Of a stretch of 45,738 nucleotides of DNA, positions 8,776 to 16,170 are shown piece after piece. The position numbers were made by a program, and so were the translations under genes. The DNA lies in assembly GCA_945878865.1 (NCBI GenBank), contig CAMCUD010000032.1, positions 1-45,738 of the forward strand, written 5' to 3'. The notes beneath the pieces are model-generated. The model was not told the origin of the DNA. It made no database searches and saw only the letters and a program-made list of their open reading frames with translations. Each line of letters starts with the position of its first letter. Position 1 is the first letter of the stretch. Source of the DNA: Bifidobacterium breve. Its GTDB lineage: Bacteria > Actinomycetota > Thermoleophilia > Solirubrobacterales > Solirubrobacteraceae.

Positions 8776-8802
8776 GGCGCGACTGTATCATGGGTATAAG
8801 CC
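8776..8802. promoter_or_regulatory. Short divergent promoter region, VOC / CGNR genes
   Basis: Only 27 bp separate the two divergent starts, and the stretch is AT-rich for this genome (TATCAT at 8786-8791, TATAAG at 8795-8800). TATCAT as a -10 box would give an almost leaderless CGNR transcript. No -35 is convincing. Confidence 0.35.
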
Positions 8803-9348
8803 ATGACGTACGACTACCGGCACACTGGGCGCATCAGCATCGACCTCGCGCTGACCGGCGGCGAGGGTCCGGCGTTTGCGCGGTTCGAAGTCATCCCCAC
8901 GCCGGCAGATCTCGACGCGTGGCTCGCACAGTCGGACCTCGGGATCCCGCGAGCCCGCGCCACGGAGGACGACCTCGTCGTGGCGCGCGCCCTGCGCTGG
9001 GCGATCTGGCACGCGGTCGGCGCGGCGATCGACGGCGAGCCGCTGCGCCGCGCCGACGTCCGCGCGATCGAGGACGCCGCAGCGGCCGCGCCGCTGCTGC
9101 CGCGCATCGCCGGCGGCTGGCGCGACCCGACCGCGCGCTCCGCGCTCTCCACCATTGCGCGCGACGCCATTGCGCTCTTCGCCGACCCCGAGCAGCGCGG
9201 CCGCCTGCGCCGCTGCGCTGCGGACAACTGCATCGTCCCGTTCTACGACGGCTCGCGTCCGGGCCGCCGCCGCTGGTGCGAGGACCGCCGCTGCGGCGAC
9301 CGCCACCGCCACCGCACGCACCGACAGCGACAGAAGGAGCCCGCATGA
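8803..9348 (+). CDS. CGNR zinc-finger (ABATE domain) protein, likely regulator
   Basis: A 181-aa protein with the two-part layout of CGNR/ABATE proteins: an N-terminal domain that may bind a ligand (Arg/Asp-rich, residues 1-125) and a C-terminal zinc-binding finger with Cys138, Cys143, Cys159 and Cys164 followed by a very basic His/Arg tail. The usual CGNR tetrapeptide reads CGDR here. These proteins are thought to bind DNA and regulate stress genes. Its TGA overlaps the ATG of the next gene (ATGA), so it is coupled to the broken SRPBCC gene. Confidence 0.82.
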   Translation: MTYDYRHTGRISIDLALTGGEGPAFARFEVIPTPADLDAWLAQSDLGIPRARATEDDLVVARALRWAIWHAVGAAIDGEPLRRADVRAIEDAAAAAPLLPRIAGGWRDPTARSALSTIARDAIALFADPEQRGRLRRCAADNCIVPFYDGSRPGRRRWCEDRRCGDRHRHRTHRQRQKEPA

Positions 9349-9733
9349 CGACCGGCTACTCCAAGGACGCCGGATGGATGGCCGGAATGCGGCGCACGCT
9401 GCCGATCGGCCTTGACGACGCGTGGGCGCTGCTGCTCTCGCCGCCTGGCTGGCGCCGGGGGTCGCGGAGCTGCGCACCGGCGAGGTCTACACCGGCGACG
9501 ACGGGACGACCGGCGAGGTGCGCAGCCTGCGCCCGGGCGACCGGGTCCGCGTGACGTGGCAGCCGCCGGAGCGCGACGCGGACGCGACGCTCCAGGTGGT
9601 CGTCAGGCCGGCGGCGTCCGGGACGACGGTCGCGCTACACGCCGAGCGACTGGTCGATGCGCGCGACCGCGAGGAGCTGCTCGAGCGGTTCGCGGAGATC
9701 CATGCGCGACTGAACGCGCTCGCGGCGGGCTGA
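9345..9733 (+). pseudogene. SRPBCC (AHSA1-like) gene with a frameshift
   Basis: The gene begins in one frame (GYSKDAGWMAGMRRTLPIG, DDAWALLLSPPG) and continues after about 9445 in another (WLAPGVAELRTGEVYTGDDG, then EVRSLRPGDRVRVTWQPPE, ending RLNALAAG at 9733). Together they make one SRPBCC/START-like domain of about 130 aa, a hydrophobic-ligand-binding fold. Neither frame alone gives the domain. The expected Leu-Ala-Ala before WLAPG is missing, which suggests a 13-base deletion rather than a one-base error. It starts by ATGA overlap with the CGNR gene. A sequencing error cannot be excluded. Confidence 0.72.
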
Positions 9734-9762
9734 GCCGACCTAGTGGCCGCGACGTGCCGCTG

Positions 9763-10170
9763 TCAGGCGTGACGCAACTCGGTGTACTTCGCGTGTGTGC
9801 CGGAGGCGACGGCGACCGGATACTTCTCAGCGTTCTGCCGGATCTTCATCTCGATTGCCTCATCCAGCGGAATTCCCGCAACGTCGGCAAACTGGAGAAC
9901 GTAGATCGCGACGTCAGCCAACTCCGCCGCAACCTCGTCGCGCCGATCAGCTAGGTGCTCAGCAACCTCCTCGTCGCTGAGCCACTGGAAATGCTCCATC
10001 AGTTCGCTCGCTTCAATCGCGATCGAGATCGAGAGATTCTTCGGAGTGTGGTACTTGGCCCAGTTCCGTTCGAACCTAAAGACCCTCAGGGCACGAGCGA
10101 TCTCCGATAAGGAATCGAACCTTTTCGAACCGCCGACGCGACTGGCTGCACCCGCAGAATGATGTGCCAT
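9763..10170 (-). CDS. MazG-like nucleotide pyrophosphohydrolase
   Basis: A 135-aa all-alpha NTP pyrophosphohydrolase of the MazG/dCTPase (RS21-C6) type. The Mg-binding acidic pattern is present: EASELMEH (E-x2-E), then DEVAAELADVAIYVLQFAD (E-x2-D). Such enzymes turn (d)NTPs into (d)NMPs plus pyrophosphate, often removing modified nucleotides. It opens a lower-G+C island and lies downstream of, and in the same direction as, two nucleotide kinases (93 bp after the NMP kinase gene), so the three may act on one nucleotide pool. No good ribosome site precedes the ATG. Confidence 0.87.
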   Translation of the reverse strand: MAHHSAGAASRVGGSKRFDSLSEIARALRVFRFERNWAKYHTPKNLSISIAIEASELMEHFQWLSDEEVAEHLADRRDEVAAELADVAIYVLQFADVAGIPLDEAIEMKIRQNAEKYPVAVASGTHAKYTELRHA

Positions 10171-10263
10171 GCGCGAAAGGTATGCGGCACGACGGACGAC
10201 GGAGACACCTATGCAGCACGTTGCGAGGTTTTTTCTTGACTAGCCTCGAGCAAGCGGCCGCAC

Positions 10264-10908
10264 TTAGCGAAGAAGCGGCTCGAGGCGCAGGAGCGCTTCC
10301 TCAAGGACCTCCCCGGGGTCGCGTGACGCGTCGATCCGGTGCCCGATGTCGGCAAAACGGTGGACGATCGCCGGGCCGTGGATACGCCAGTGCCTGTGAC
10401 GCTTCTGGATCCCTGCGCCAGTGTCATCGTCCCGCACCTCGAGTTCGCCACCGCACGACGGGCACCAGCCCTCGCACAGAACTTCCGGATGCGCACCAAA
10501 TGGGCGACCGCAGATCACACAGCTCTTACGTGTCAGGAGCCGCCCAGTCGACACGACGGTTGGAGCCTCCAGCAACATCATCAGATCGGGTGATCGTCCA
10601 ACCGTGTCGATGAGGAGATCGGCCTCATCCGCCTTCCGCGGATATCCATCCAGGACAAGGAGGTCAGTGTTCCCTAGGTTCCCGAGAGACTCGCCAAGTA
10701 GCCCGTAGGAGACGGTCGTCGGCACCCCCGCAGCCTGTTTGTTGGCCTCTCGAACGAGGGATCCGATCTCGCCAGCGCGTCGCGCCTCCTCCCGGAGGAG
10801 CACTCCGGCGCTGATGAACTCACAGACCCCGACTTCGCGCAGCGCGTAGCCAAGAGAGGTTTTACCCGTGCCTTGCTGCCCGACCAGCAGAAGAAGTCTC
10901 TTGATCAT
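10264..10908 (-). CDS. Adenylate-kinase-like nucleoside monophosphate kinase with zinc LID
   Basis: A 214-aa P-loop kinase. The P-loop is GQQGTGKTS (residues 10-18) and the NMP-binding motif is LDGYPRKADEADLL (compare LDGFPRT of adenylate kinase). The LID carries a four-cysteine zinc site, Cys130/Cys133 and Cys149/Cys152, followed by RDDDTGAGIQKRHRHW, which matches the R-x-DD-LID pattern. The non-standard P-loop and divergence from housekeeping Adk suggest a specialised NMP or dNMP kinase. ATG 10908 overlaps the end of the deoxynucleoside kinase gene by 47 bp, so the two are coupled. An in-frame ATG at 10941 is less likely. Substrate is not known. Confidence 0.83.
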   Translation of the reverse strand: MIKRLLLLVGQQGTGKTSLGYALREVGVCEFISAGVLLREEARRAGEIGSLVREANKQAAGVPTTVSYGLLGESLGNLGNTDLLVLDGYPRKADEADLLIDTVGRSPDLMMLLEAPTVVSTGRLLTRKSCVICGRPFGAHPEVLCEGWCPSCGGELEVRDDDTGAGIQKRHRHWRIHGPAIVHRFADIGHRIDASRDPGEVLEEALLRLEPLLR

Positions 10909-11566
10909 TGTTGCGGAGCTGCCCCGAGATCCGCGCGGCAATAGCCTGCACGTCGGAAGTACGCCGAAAGTCGTACTCCTCTGCCGGGACTACAAGAGTT
11001 TCCTCGGGACCCCACTCTCCTAGTAGATCAGAGTACCGGGCCGCTAGTGACTGCAAGTACTCAAGATCTATTGCCCCCTCTTCATCACGCGCCCTGTTCC
11101 TCAGCCGGCGGAGCGCTTCCTCTGGAGTGATCTGGATGTACACCAATAGGCGCGGCCGTCCGGACAGGTTCACGCATGTCCGCACCAGCCGTTCGAGAAC
11201 AGCAAGATCTCTGTGATCGAGATAGCCACGGGCTTCAAACTCTCGTCCAAACACAAGGAGGTGTTCGAGCACGTTCCGCTCCTGGAGGATCCCACGCCCG
11301 CTCCTCAATACGTGCACTCGGTCCGACAGGCTCTGTTCTAGGAAGAACACGAAGTGAGGGAACGCCCATCTTGTGGGTTCCCTGTAGAAGCGCTCGAAGT
11401 ACGGATTTTCGTCGAACCGCTCCGGCGCCGAAGTGGCCCCAACGAGTGGGGCGAGGGCGCTCACTAGCGTTGACTTGCCGGCGCCGATTAAACCGGCGAC
11501 GGCGATGTCAGGAGCATCAGGCCGGACAGACAGACCGGCGCCCGGCATTGGGTCAGAGTACGTCAT
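10862..11566 (-). CDS. Deoxynucleoside kinase (dNK/dGK family)
   Basis: A 234-aa kinase of the deoxyadenosine/deoxyguanosine kinase family. Visible motifs: P-loop GLIGAGKST (residues about 26-33), the ENPYFERFY segment that follows strand 2, the ERNVLEHLLVFGREF motif corresponding to the catalytic D/ERS region, and an Arg-rich LID (LRRLRNRARDEE). It would phosphorylate a deoxynucleoside to the 5'-monophosphate, feeding the overlapping NMP kinase downstream. I start at ATG 11566; an upstream ATG at 11629 would run into the divergent methyltransferase gene, which begins 17 bp away. Base composition is lower in G+C than the flanks. Confidence 0.87.
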   Translation of the reverse strand: MTYSDPMPGAGLSVRPDAPDIAVAGLIGAGKSTLVSALAPLVGATSAPERFDENPYFERFYREPTRWAFPHFVFFLEQSLSDRVHVLRSGRGILQERNVLEHLLVFGREFEARGYLDHRDLAVLERLVRTCVNLSGRPRLLVYIQITPEEALRRLRNRARDEEGAIDLEYLQSLAARYSDLLGEWGPEETLVVPAEEYDFRRTSDVQAIAARISGQLRNNDQETSSAGRAARHG

Positions 11567-11583
11567 GTCGTACCGTCCGCAGG

Positions 11584-12306
11584 GTGACACAGCAGTGGTT
11601 CGTCCAAGCTCCAAGCCTCGATCCTGCAACGCTGGCGGCTTACCGACAACTCGCCTCAGAGTACGACAGCAACGAGCACGCGACGACCCGCGCCCTGGAG
11701 GCAGCGTCCGGACTCGCCTGGGCTCGGGCCCCTCGCCTTCCAGTCGCGCCCCAGACCGTGCTGGAACTCGGGACGGGAACAGGAGCGTTGACGGAGCACG
11801 TTCTCAACGACTACCCGAGCGCGAGCTTGATCGCAACCGACCCGGTATCGGAAATGCTCGCCATTGCCCGCCGCAGACTCGCGCGGTTTCGGGAGCGGAT
11901 CGAGTGGATCGAGGAAGACGCACAAGCGACGCTCCGCACCTACCGCGCATCGCTGCTGATCGCCGGACTCGCGGACCCCTACCTCGACGCTGCGTTGCTC
12001 GCCCAGCTGCCCGGCGCCCTCGCCCCGAGAGGCCACGTCTTTGTGACGGTGCCGAGCGCGCGTTGGGCGAAGATCGAGCGCGACGGCCGCCTCGCCCTCC
12101 CGTTGGACCTGACACGATTCGTGCTCCGCAACGGAACCTCGGTATCTGCAAGGTCGTTCACCTACGACCATGACGCACTCGCCCGAGGCCTTGAGCAGGC
12201 GGGCTTGACCCTCATCGAAGCGGGGACCACTTCCCAAACAGTAAGCGCAGGTCGTCAACCTGCAGAGGTCGCGTGGGCACTCGCCCAGCGGACCCCAGAG
12301 CGGTAA
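11584..12306 (+). CDS. Class I SAM-dependent methyltransferase
   Basis: A 240-aa Rossmann-fold methyltransferase. Motif I is VLELGTGTGALTE (residues about 59-71), the acidic residue after strand 2 is in LIATDPVSEML, and motif III-like sequence is LPGALAPRGHVFVTVPS. Target is unknown; the C-terminal part (ARGLEQAGLTLIEAGTTSQT) resembles small-molecule methyltransferases. GTG 11584 is the only start that does not run into the divergent deoxynucleoside kinase gene. Its stop is one base from the stop of the convergent GAF-like gene. It belongs to the low-G+C island. Confidence 0.82.
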   Translation: MTQQWFVQAPSLDPATLAAYRQLASEYDSNEHATTRALEAASGLAWARAPRLPVAPQTVLELGTGTGALTEHVLNDYPSASLIATDPVSEMLAIARRRLARFRERIEWIEEDAQATLRTYRASLLIAGLADPYLDAALLAQLPGALAPRGHVFVTVPSARWAKIERDGRLALPLDLTRFVLRNGTSVSARSFTYDHDALARGLEQAGLTLIEAGTTSQTVSAGRQPAEVAWALAQRTPER

Positions 12307-12307
12307 G

Positions 12308-13108
12308 TCACGCGTCGAACACCTTGAGCGCAGGACCCTTTTGCCGAAGCGCTGCGGTGGTATCTCGCACCGCTCGGGCCAGTTCCTGAGTGAGGTCGGC
12401 CGCTTCGATCTCCCCCGCAAGGCCATCCTGAAACGCACCGGGCTCGGCATCAGCGAAGAGGATGCCGACTGGCTGCCCTCCAACACGAAGGACAACGCAC
12501 AGAAAAGCCTGATCATGATTGTGAGCATCAGCAGCCTCAACGGCAGTCATGCCCCACGAGGTAATGAGCTCACTGGGGTCCCCTGAGACTCGCTTCTCCA
12601 TGATCGACTTTTCGAGACGCCACGTCCGGCCGATGATTCCGAAGCGCATGGAGTAGGTTCGCCCACGCGCCGCCCCTTTAGGGAAGTAGTCGAGCAGACA
12701 GTAGAGGGCGTCATCGAAAAGAATGTCGGGGACGTAGACCGTGCACCGAAACGCAGCTTTGTCTTTGGTGCGCGGCTCGATGAGTCTGCGCGCAACCTCG
12801 TCGCGAAGTCTCCGTACCTGGTGGACGTGCGCCAGGCGGTCGAACTCGACTGTCGCTTGGCGTCGGTACTCGACAAAGACCTCTTCGAGGTCCGCCTTGA
12901 GTTCGGCTGCTGCTTCCTCAGTCAACTCCACACTGATTCCCCCAGCCGAGACTGCTCGCACTCTCCCCGTCAAGCCAGCAAAGAGACGTGCTCCTCGCTT
13001 GGAGGCCAGGAATAGGATGCCGCCGCCGACGACCACGGGCCAAGAGACGACCTCAAGGAGGTCGACGGTTGCTTGGACTATCTCTTGCCAGAGAGCCTGG
13101 TCGTTCAT
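12308..13108 (-). CDS. Membrane-tethered GAF-like sensor protein, unrecognised
   Basis: A 266-aa protein. Residues about 16-35 are one membrane helix (VVSWPVVVGGGILFLA). A charged coiled-coil-like stretch follows (residues about 60-110, with EEAAAELKADLEEVFVEYRR). Residues about 120-230 have GAF-domain character: CTVYVPDIL, YSMRFGIIGRTW, an ITSWGMTAVEA strand pair and VGILFADAEPGAF. This would be an inner-membrane protein with a cytoplasmic ligand-sensing or dimerising domain. No enzymatic motif is seen. I use ATG 13108. It sits at the right end of the low-G+C island, convergent with the methyltransferase. The family is not named with confidence. Confidence 0.65.
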   Translation of the reverse strand: MNDQALWQEIVQATVDLLEVVSWPVVVGGGILFLASKRGARLFAGLTGRVRAVSAGGISVELTEEAAAELKADLEEVFVEYRRQATVEFDRLAHVHQVRRLRDEVARRLIEPRTKDKAAFRCTVYVPDILFDDALYCLLDYFPKGAARGRTYSMRFGIIGRTWRLEKSIMEKRVSGDPSELITSWGMTAVEAADAHNHDQAFLCVVLRVGGQPVGILFADAEPGAFQDGLAGEIEAADLTQELARAVRDTTAALRQKGPALKVFDA

Positions 13109-13209
13109 ACCGCTGAAGCGCACAGAGCCCTGATCGAGCAGGATCTCAATACTTACTCGCTTAGGGCGACTTATACCGCGACACGGCAGACCTCGCCGCC
13201 GAGAAATGC

Positions 13210-14946
13210 CTATGAAGTCCGTGCACGCTTGCGCATCGCCGCGAACTCCGGCCACGCCCGCGTGTTCGCGACGTCGTCCGGCGTGAGCCAGGCCCGCCGC
13301 GCCGTCGCCACCGCCCACCGGACGTTGGCCAGCCGGTCCGTGCCGTGCGCGTCGCTGTCGAGGAGGATCTTCACGCCGGCCTGCGCCGCCTGGCGCGCAT
13401 GGACGTCGTCGAGGTCGCGGCGGTCCGGCGCGCCGTTGATCTCGAGCATCGTGCCGGTCCGCGCCGCCGCGGCGATGACCTCGTCGAGGTCGACGTCGTA
13501 GCCGGGGCGGCGGCCGAGCTTGCGGCCCGTCGGGTGGCCGATCGCGTCGATCCACGGGTGTTCGATCGCGGCGACCATGCGCTTCGTCATCTCCGCGCGC
13601 GGCGTCTGGAACGCCGTGTGGATCGAGGCGATGCACCAGTCCAGCTCGGCGAGCAGCTCGTCGTCGTAGTCCGGAGCGCCGTCGGGCAGGATGTTCGTCT
13701 CCGTCCCGATCAGGACCTCGATGCCGTCGAGCTTCTCGTTGACCGTGCGGACCCGCTCGATCTGGCGCTTGAGCGTGTCGGCGTCGACGTGGTTGCCGAA
13801 CCCGTGCGTCGCCGAGTGGTCGGTGATCGCGAGGTACTCGTAGCCACGCGCGATCGCCTCGGCGGCCATCTCCTCGATGGTGTTGCGCCCGTCTGAGGCG
13901 ACGGTGTGGCAGTGCAGGTCGCCGCGCAGGTCGTCCACGCTGACGAGCTCGGGGACCTCGAACCCGGGGTCGAGCTCACCGCGGTCCTCGCGCAACTCGG
14001 GCGGGATCCACGGCAGGCCGAGCGTCGCGTAGACCTCCTCCTCGGTCGCGCAGCGCACCGTCTCACCGGTGGCGTCGTCGAGGATCCCGTACTCGCTGAC
14101 GTGCAGCCCGCGCTTGACCGCATTCTCGCGCAGGCGGATGTTGTGCCGCGCGCTGCCGCTGAAGTGCTGGAGCAGGTTGCCGAACTGGTCGGGCTCGACG
14201 ACCCGCAGGTCGATCGACAGGCCGGAGTGCGTGACGCCGCGCGCCGCGTTCTCCCCAGCGGTTCCGGCCGTCTCGATCTCCGGCAGCGCGGCCAGCGCGG
14301 CCGTGAGCGCAGCCGGATCGTCGGCCGTGGCGATGACGTCGAGGTCCTTCACGGTGTCCGCCAGCCGCCGGGCGCTGCCGGCCAGCTCGACACGGCGGGC
14401 CGTCGGGTGTGCGCGGAGGCCCGCGACGATCGCCTCACCTTCCTCGAGCGCCCGGGACAGGAGCGTCCGCGGCTTGGGCGCCTCGCCGAGCCCCGCCTCG
14501 AGCGAGGCGAGCACCGACGCCTCGAACTTCGGCCCGAGCCCCTTCACTCCGCGCAGGCGCTCCTGCTCGGCGGCCTCCTTCAACGACGCGAGCGAGTCGA
14601 TGCCGAGCTCGGTGTACATCAGGCGCACGCGCTTGGGGCCGACGCCGGGCAGCCGCGTGATCTCGAGCAACCCCTCGGGGTACTTCGCCTTGAGCTTGGC
14701 CCGCGCGGGGATCTCGCCGTCGACGACGAGCGCGGCGATCTTCTCCTGAAGCGTCGCGCCGATCCCCGGCAGCTCCGTGGCGCGGCCCTCGCGGGCAAGC
14801 GTGCCGACGGACTGCGTCGCCTCGCGGACCGCTTTCGCGCCGTTGCGGTAGGCCAGGACGCGGTGGGAGATCGCGCCGTCGAGCTCGTAGAGGTCCCCCA
14901 GCTCGTCCAGGGCGGCGGCGATCTCGCGGTTCGGCATCTCGGCCAT
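13210..14946 (-). CDS. polX: DNA polymerase X / 3'-5' exonuclease PolX with PHP domain
   Basis: A 578-aa bacterial PolX of normal length. It has helix-hairpin-helix motifs near residues 58-66 (LPGIGATLQEK) and 99-107 (LPGVGPKRV), the polymerase nucleotidyltransferase motif GSARRLADTVKDLDVI (Asp201 and Asp203) with a third acidic site in IDLRVV (Asp246), and a C-terminal PHP metallo-phosphoesterase domain starting at DLHCHTVASDG (His345, His347). Such enzymes fill short gaps in base-excision repair and proofread or process ends with the PHP domain. It acts in the cytoplasm on DNA. The base composition returns to the genome norm here, marking the island's right edge. An ATG at 14937 is also possible. 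Confidence 0.96.
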   Translation of the reverse strand: MAEMPNREIAAALDELGDLYELDGAISHRVLAYRNGAKAVREATQSVGTLAREGRATELPGIGATLQEKIAALVVDGEIPARAKLKAKYPEGLLEITRLPGVGPKRVRLMYTELGIDSLASLKEAAEQERLRGVKGLGPKFEASVLASLEAGLGEAPKPRTLLSRALEEGEAIVAGLRAHPTARRVELAGSARRLADTVKDLDVIATADDPAALTAALAALPEIETAGTAGENAARGVTHSGLSIDLRVVEPDQFGNLLQHFSGSARHNIRLRENAVKRGLHVSEYGILDDATGETVRCATEEEVYATLGLPWIPPELREDRGELDPGFEVPELVSVDDLRGDLHCHTVASDGRNTIEEMAAEAIARGYEYLAITDHSATHGFGNHVDADTLKRQIERVRTVNEKLDGIEVLIGTETNILPDGAPDYDDELLAELDWCIASIHTAFQTPRAEMTKRMVAAIEHPWIDAIGHPTGRKLGRRPGYDVDLDEVIAAAARTGTMLEINGAPDRRDLDDVHARQAAQAGVKILLDSDAHGTDRLANVRWAVATARRAWLTPDDVANTRAWPEFAAMRKRARTS

Positions 14947-15008
14947 CGCCTCAAGCCTATGCCCGCGATCGGCTCAAGCCGCACGCCGCCGCGCCGATCC
15001 CCGGGACG

Positions 15009-15716
15009 ATGGCCTCGCGCACCGACGACCTCGTCATCGTTCAAGGGCTGCGCGGGACGCGCGCCACGATCGAAGCATGGAACGACCGACCCTGGCGGAC
15101 GGTCGGCCCGTGGTTCGCCGGCAGCTTCGCGATCGCCGTCGTCCTGCTGCTGTGCGTCCTGGTCGTCGCGGCCCGCTCGACGCCCGAGGTGCGCCCGATG
15201 TTCCTGCCCGGGTTCGACGGCCGGACCCCCTGGGAGCAGATCCGCTTCTACCTCTTCCGCAACGGCCTCGTGCTGGCCCTGCACGCGATGGCGTGCGTCG
15301 CCGGCTTCATCGCGATGTCGTCGCTGCCCGCTGAGGCGGACCGGTACTCGGGCACGTGGCGCTGGGTCCATGATCGCGCCGGCCCGCTGGCCCTGGCCTT
15401 CGTCGCCTGCGCCACGCTGTTCAGCCTGGGGACGCAGGCGTACGCGCTGGGCTGGGGTCTGAAGACGCTGGCGTGGCAGAACGGGGTCTCCGCGCCGCAC
15501 CTGCTCCTGCTCGTCCTGCCGCACGCGCTGCCCGAGCTCGTCGCGCTGTTCCTGCCACTGGCGGCCTGGATCATCGTCAGCCGGCGCAAGGAGTGGGACA
15601 CGCTCATGGCCGTCACCTTCGTGACGGTCGCGATCGCGATCCCGATGCTCGTCATCGCGGCGCTGACAGAGGTCTACGTGACGCCTATCCTCCTGCGTCA
15701 CGCCCTGGGCCTGTGA
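15009..15716 (+). CDS. SpoIIM-like (stage II sporulation protein M family) membrane protein
   Basis: A 235-aa integral membrane protein with about five hydrophobic helices. The end carries the family signature: a helix-loop with PHALPELVALFLPLAAWII and a last helix IAIPMLVIAALTEVYVTP, matching the conserved PHG-x-E and Glu-containing helix of SpoIIM/DUF95 proteins. In non-sporulating actinobacteria these proteins have no proven role; they often sit beside RDD proteins and AAA/MoxR genes, which are absent here. The start at ATG 15009 has no clear ribosome site. The thioredoxin gene follows about 55 bp downstream. Confidence 0.7.
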   Translation: MASRTDDLVIVQGLRGTRATIEAWNDRPWRTVGPWFAGSFAIAVVLLLCVLVVAARSTPEVRPMFLPGFDGRTPWEQIRFYLFRNGLVLALHAMACVAGFIAMSSLPAEADRYSGTWRWVHDRAGPLALAFVACATLFSLGTQAYALGWGLKTLAWQNGVSAPHLLLLVLPHALPELVALFLPLAAWIIVSRRKEWDTLMAVTFVTVAIAIPMLVIAALTEVYVTPILLRHALGL

Positions 15717-15731
15717 GCCCGCTTCACTTTG

Positions 15732-15737
15732 TATAGT
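15732..15737 (+). promoter_or_regulatory. Possible -10 box of the thioredoxin promoter
   Basis: TATAGT in an otherwise G+C-rich gap, 38-43 bp before the thioredoxin start. No good -35 hexamer is seen. Confidence 0.4.
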
Positions 15738-15774
15738 GGGTCGGGCACCACGTTCCCCGAAGGAGACCATGGAC

Positions 15775-16101
15775 ATGGCCGGCACGCTGCAGGACGTCAC
15801 CGACGCGAACTTCCAGGCCGAGGTCATCGAGGCCGACGGCCCCGTGCTCGTGGACTTCTGGGCGCCGTGGTGCGGGCCGTGCCGCGTCGTCGCCCCGGTC
15901 CTCGAGGAGATCGCCGGTGAGAAGCCGGAGCTGAAGATCGTCAAGCTCAACGTCGACGAGAACCAGCAGACCGCCGCGCAGTTCGAGGTCCTCTCGATCC
16001 CGACGATGATCATCTTCAAGCACGGCAGCGTCGCGAAGAAGATCATCGGCGCATACCCGAAGCGCAAGCTCGAGGCCGAGCTCGAGCCGGTCCTCGCGTA
16101 G
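15775..16101 (+). CDS. trxA: Thioredoxin
   Basis: A 108-aa thioredoxin of standard length. The active site WCGPC lies in VDFWAPWCGPCRVVAP, and the cis-proline is in SIPTMIIF. It reduces protein disulfides in the cytoplasm, using thioredoxin reductase encoded elsewhere. AAGGAG at 15760-15765 is 9 bp before ATG 15775 but only 3 bp before ATG 15769, so I prefer 15775; the alternative would add Met-Asp. It has its own likely promoter and a strong terminator, so it seems to be a single-gene unit. Many genomes carry several copies, so trxA is a family symbol here. Confidence 0.95.
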   Translation: MAGTLQDVTDANFQAEVIEADGPVLVDFWAPWCGPCRVVAPVLEEIAGEKPELKIVKLNVDENQQTAAQFEVLSIPTMIIFKHGSVAKKIIGAYPKRKLEAELEPVLA

Positions 16102-16111
16102 GGCCCTCTTC

Positions 16112-16144
16112 GAAGCGGCCGGTTCGCCGGCCGCTTCTCTTTTC
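16112..16144 (+). terminator. Rho-independent terminator after thioredoxin
   Basis: GAAGCGGCCGG, loop TTCG, then CCGGCCGCTTC: a perfect 11-bp stem with a stable TTCG tetraloop, followed by TCTTTTC. It starts 10 bp after the thioredoxin stop. Confidence 0.92.
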
Positions 16145-16147
16145 ACG

Positions 16148-16166
16148 GGAATTGTGGAACAATTCC
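16148..16166. promoter_or_regulatory. GntR-type operator upstream of the DMT transporter
   Basis: GGAATTGTGGAACAATTCC has perfect 8-bp arms around GGA. Its core TTGTGGAACAA fits the FadR/FCD-type GntR consensus TNGTNNNACNA. A second, overlapping perfect repeat TGTGGAA-CAA-TTCCACA (16153-16169) shares the right half. The DMT ATG is only 4 bp downstream, so bound protein would block transcription start. The GntR gene is the second gene of the same operon. Confidence 0.72.
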
Positions 16167-16170
16167 ACAG

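Noticed and set aside
10171-10263. Possible attachment site or terminator (CGAGG ... CCTCG with a T-run, and GCGGCCGC)
   Set aside because: The arms are only 5 bp with a 15-base spacer, the T-run is inside the loop, and no matching repeat exists at the other side of the island.
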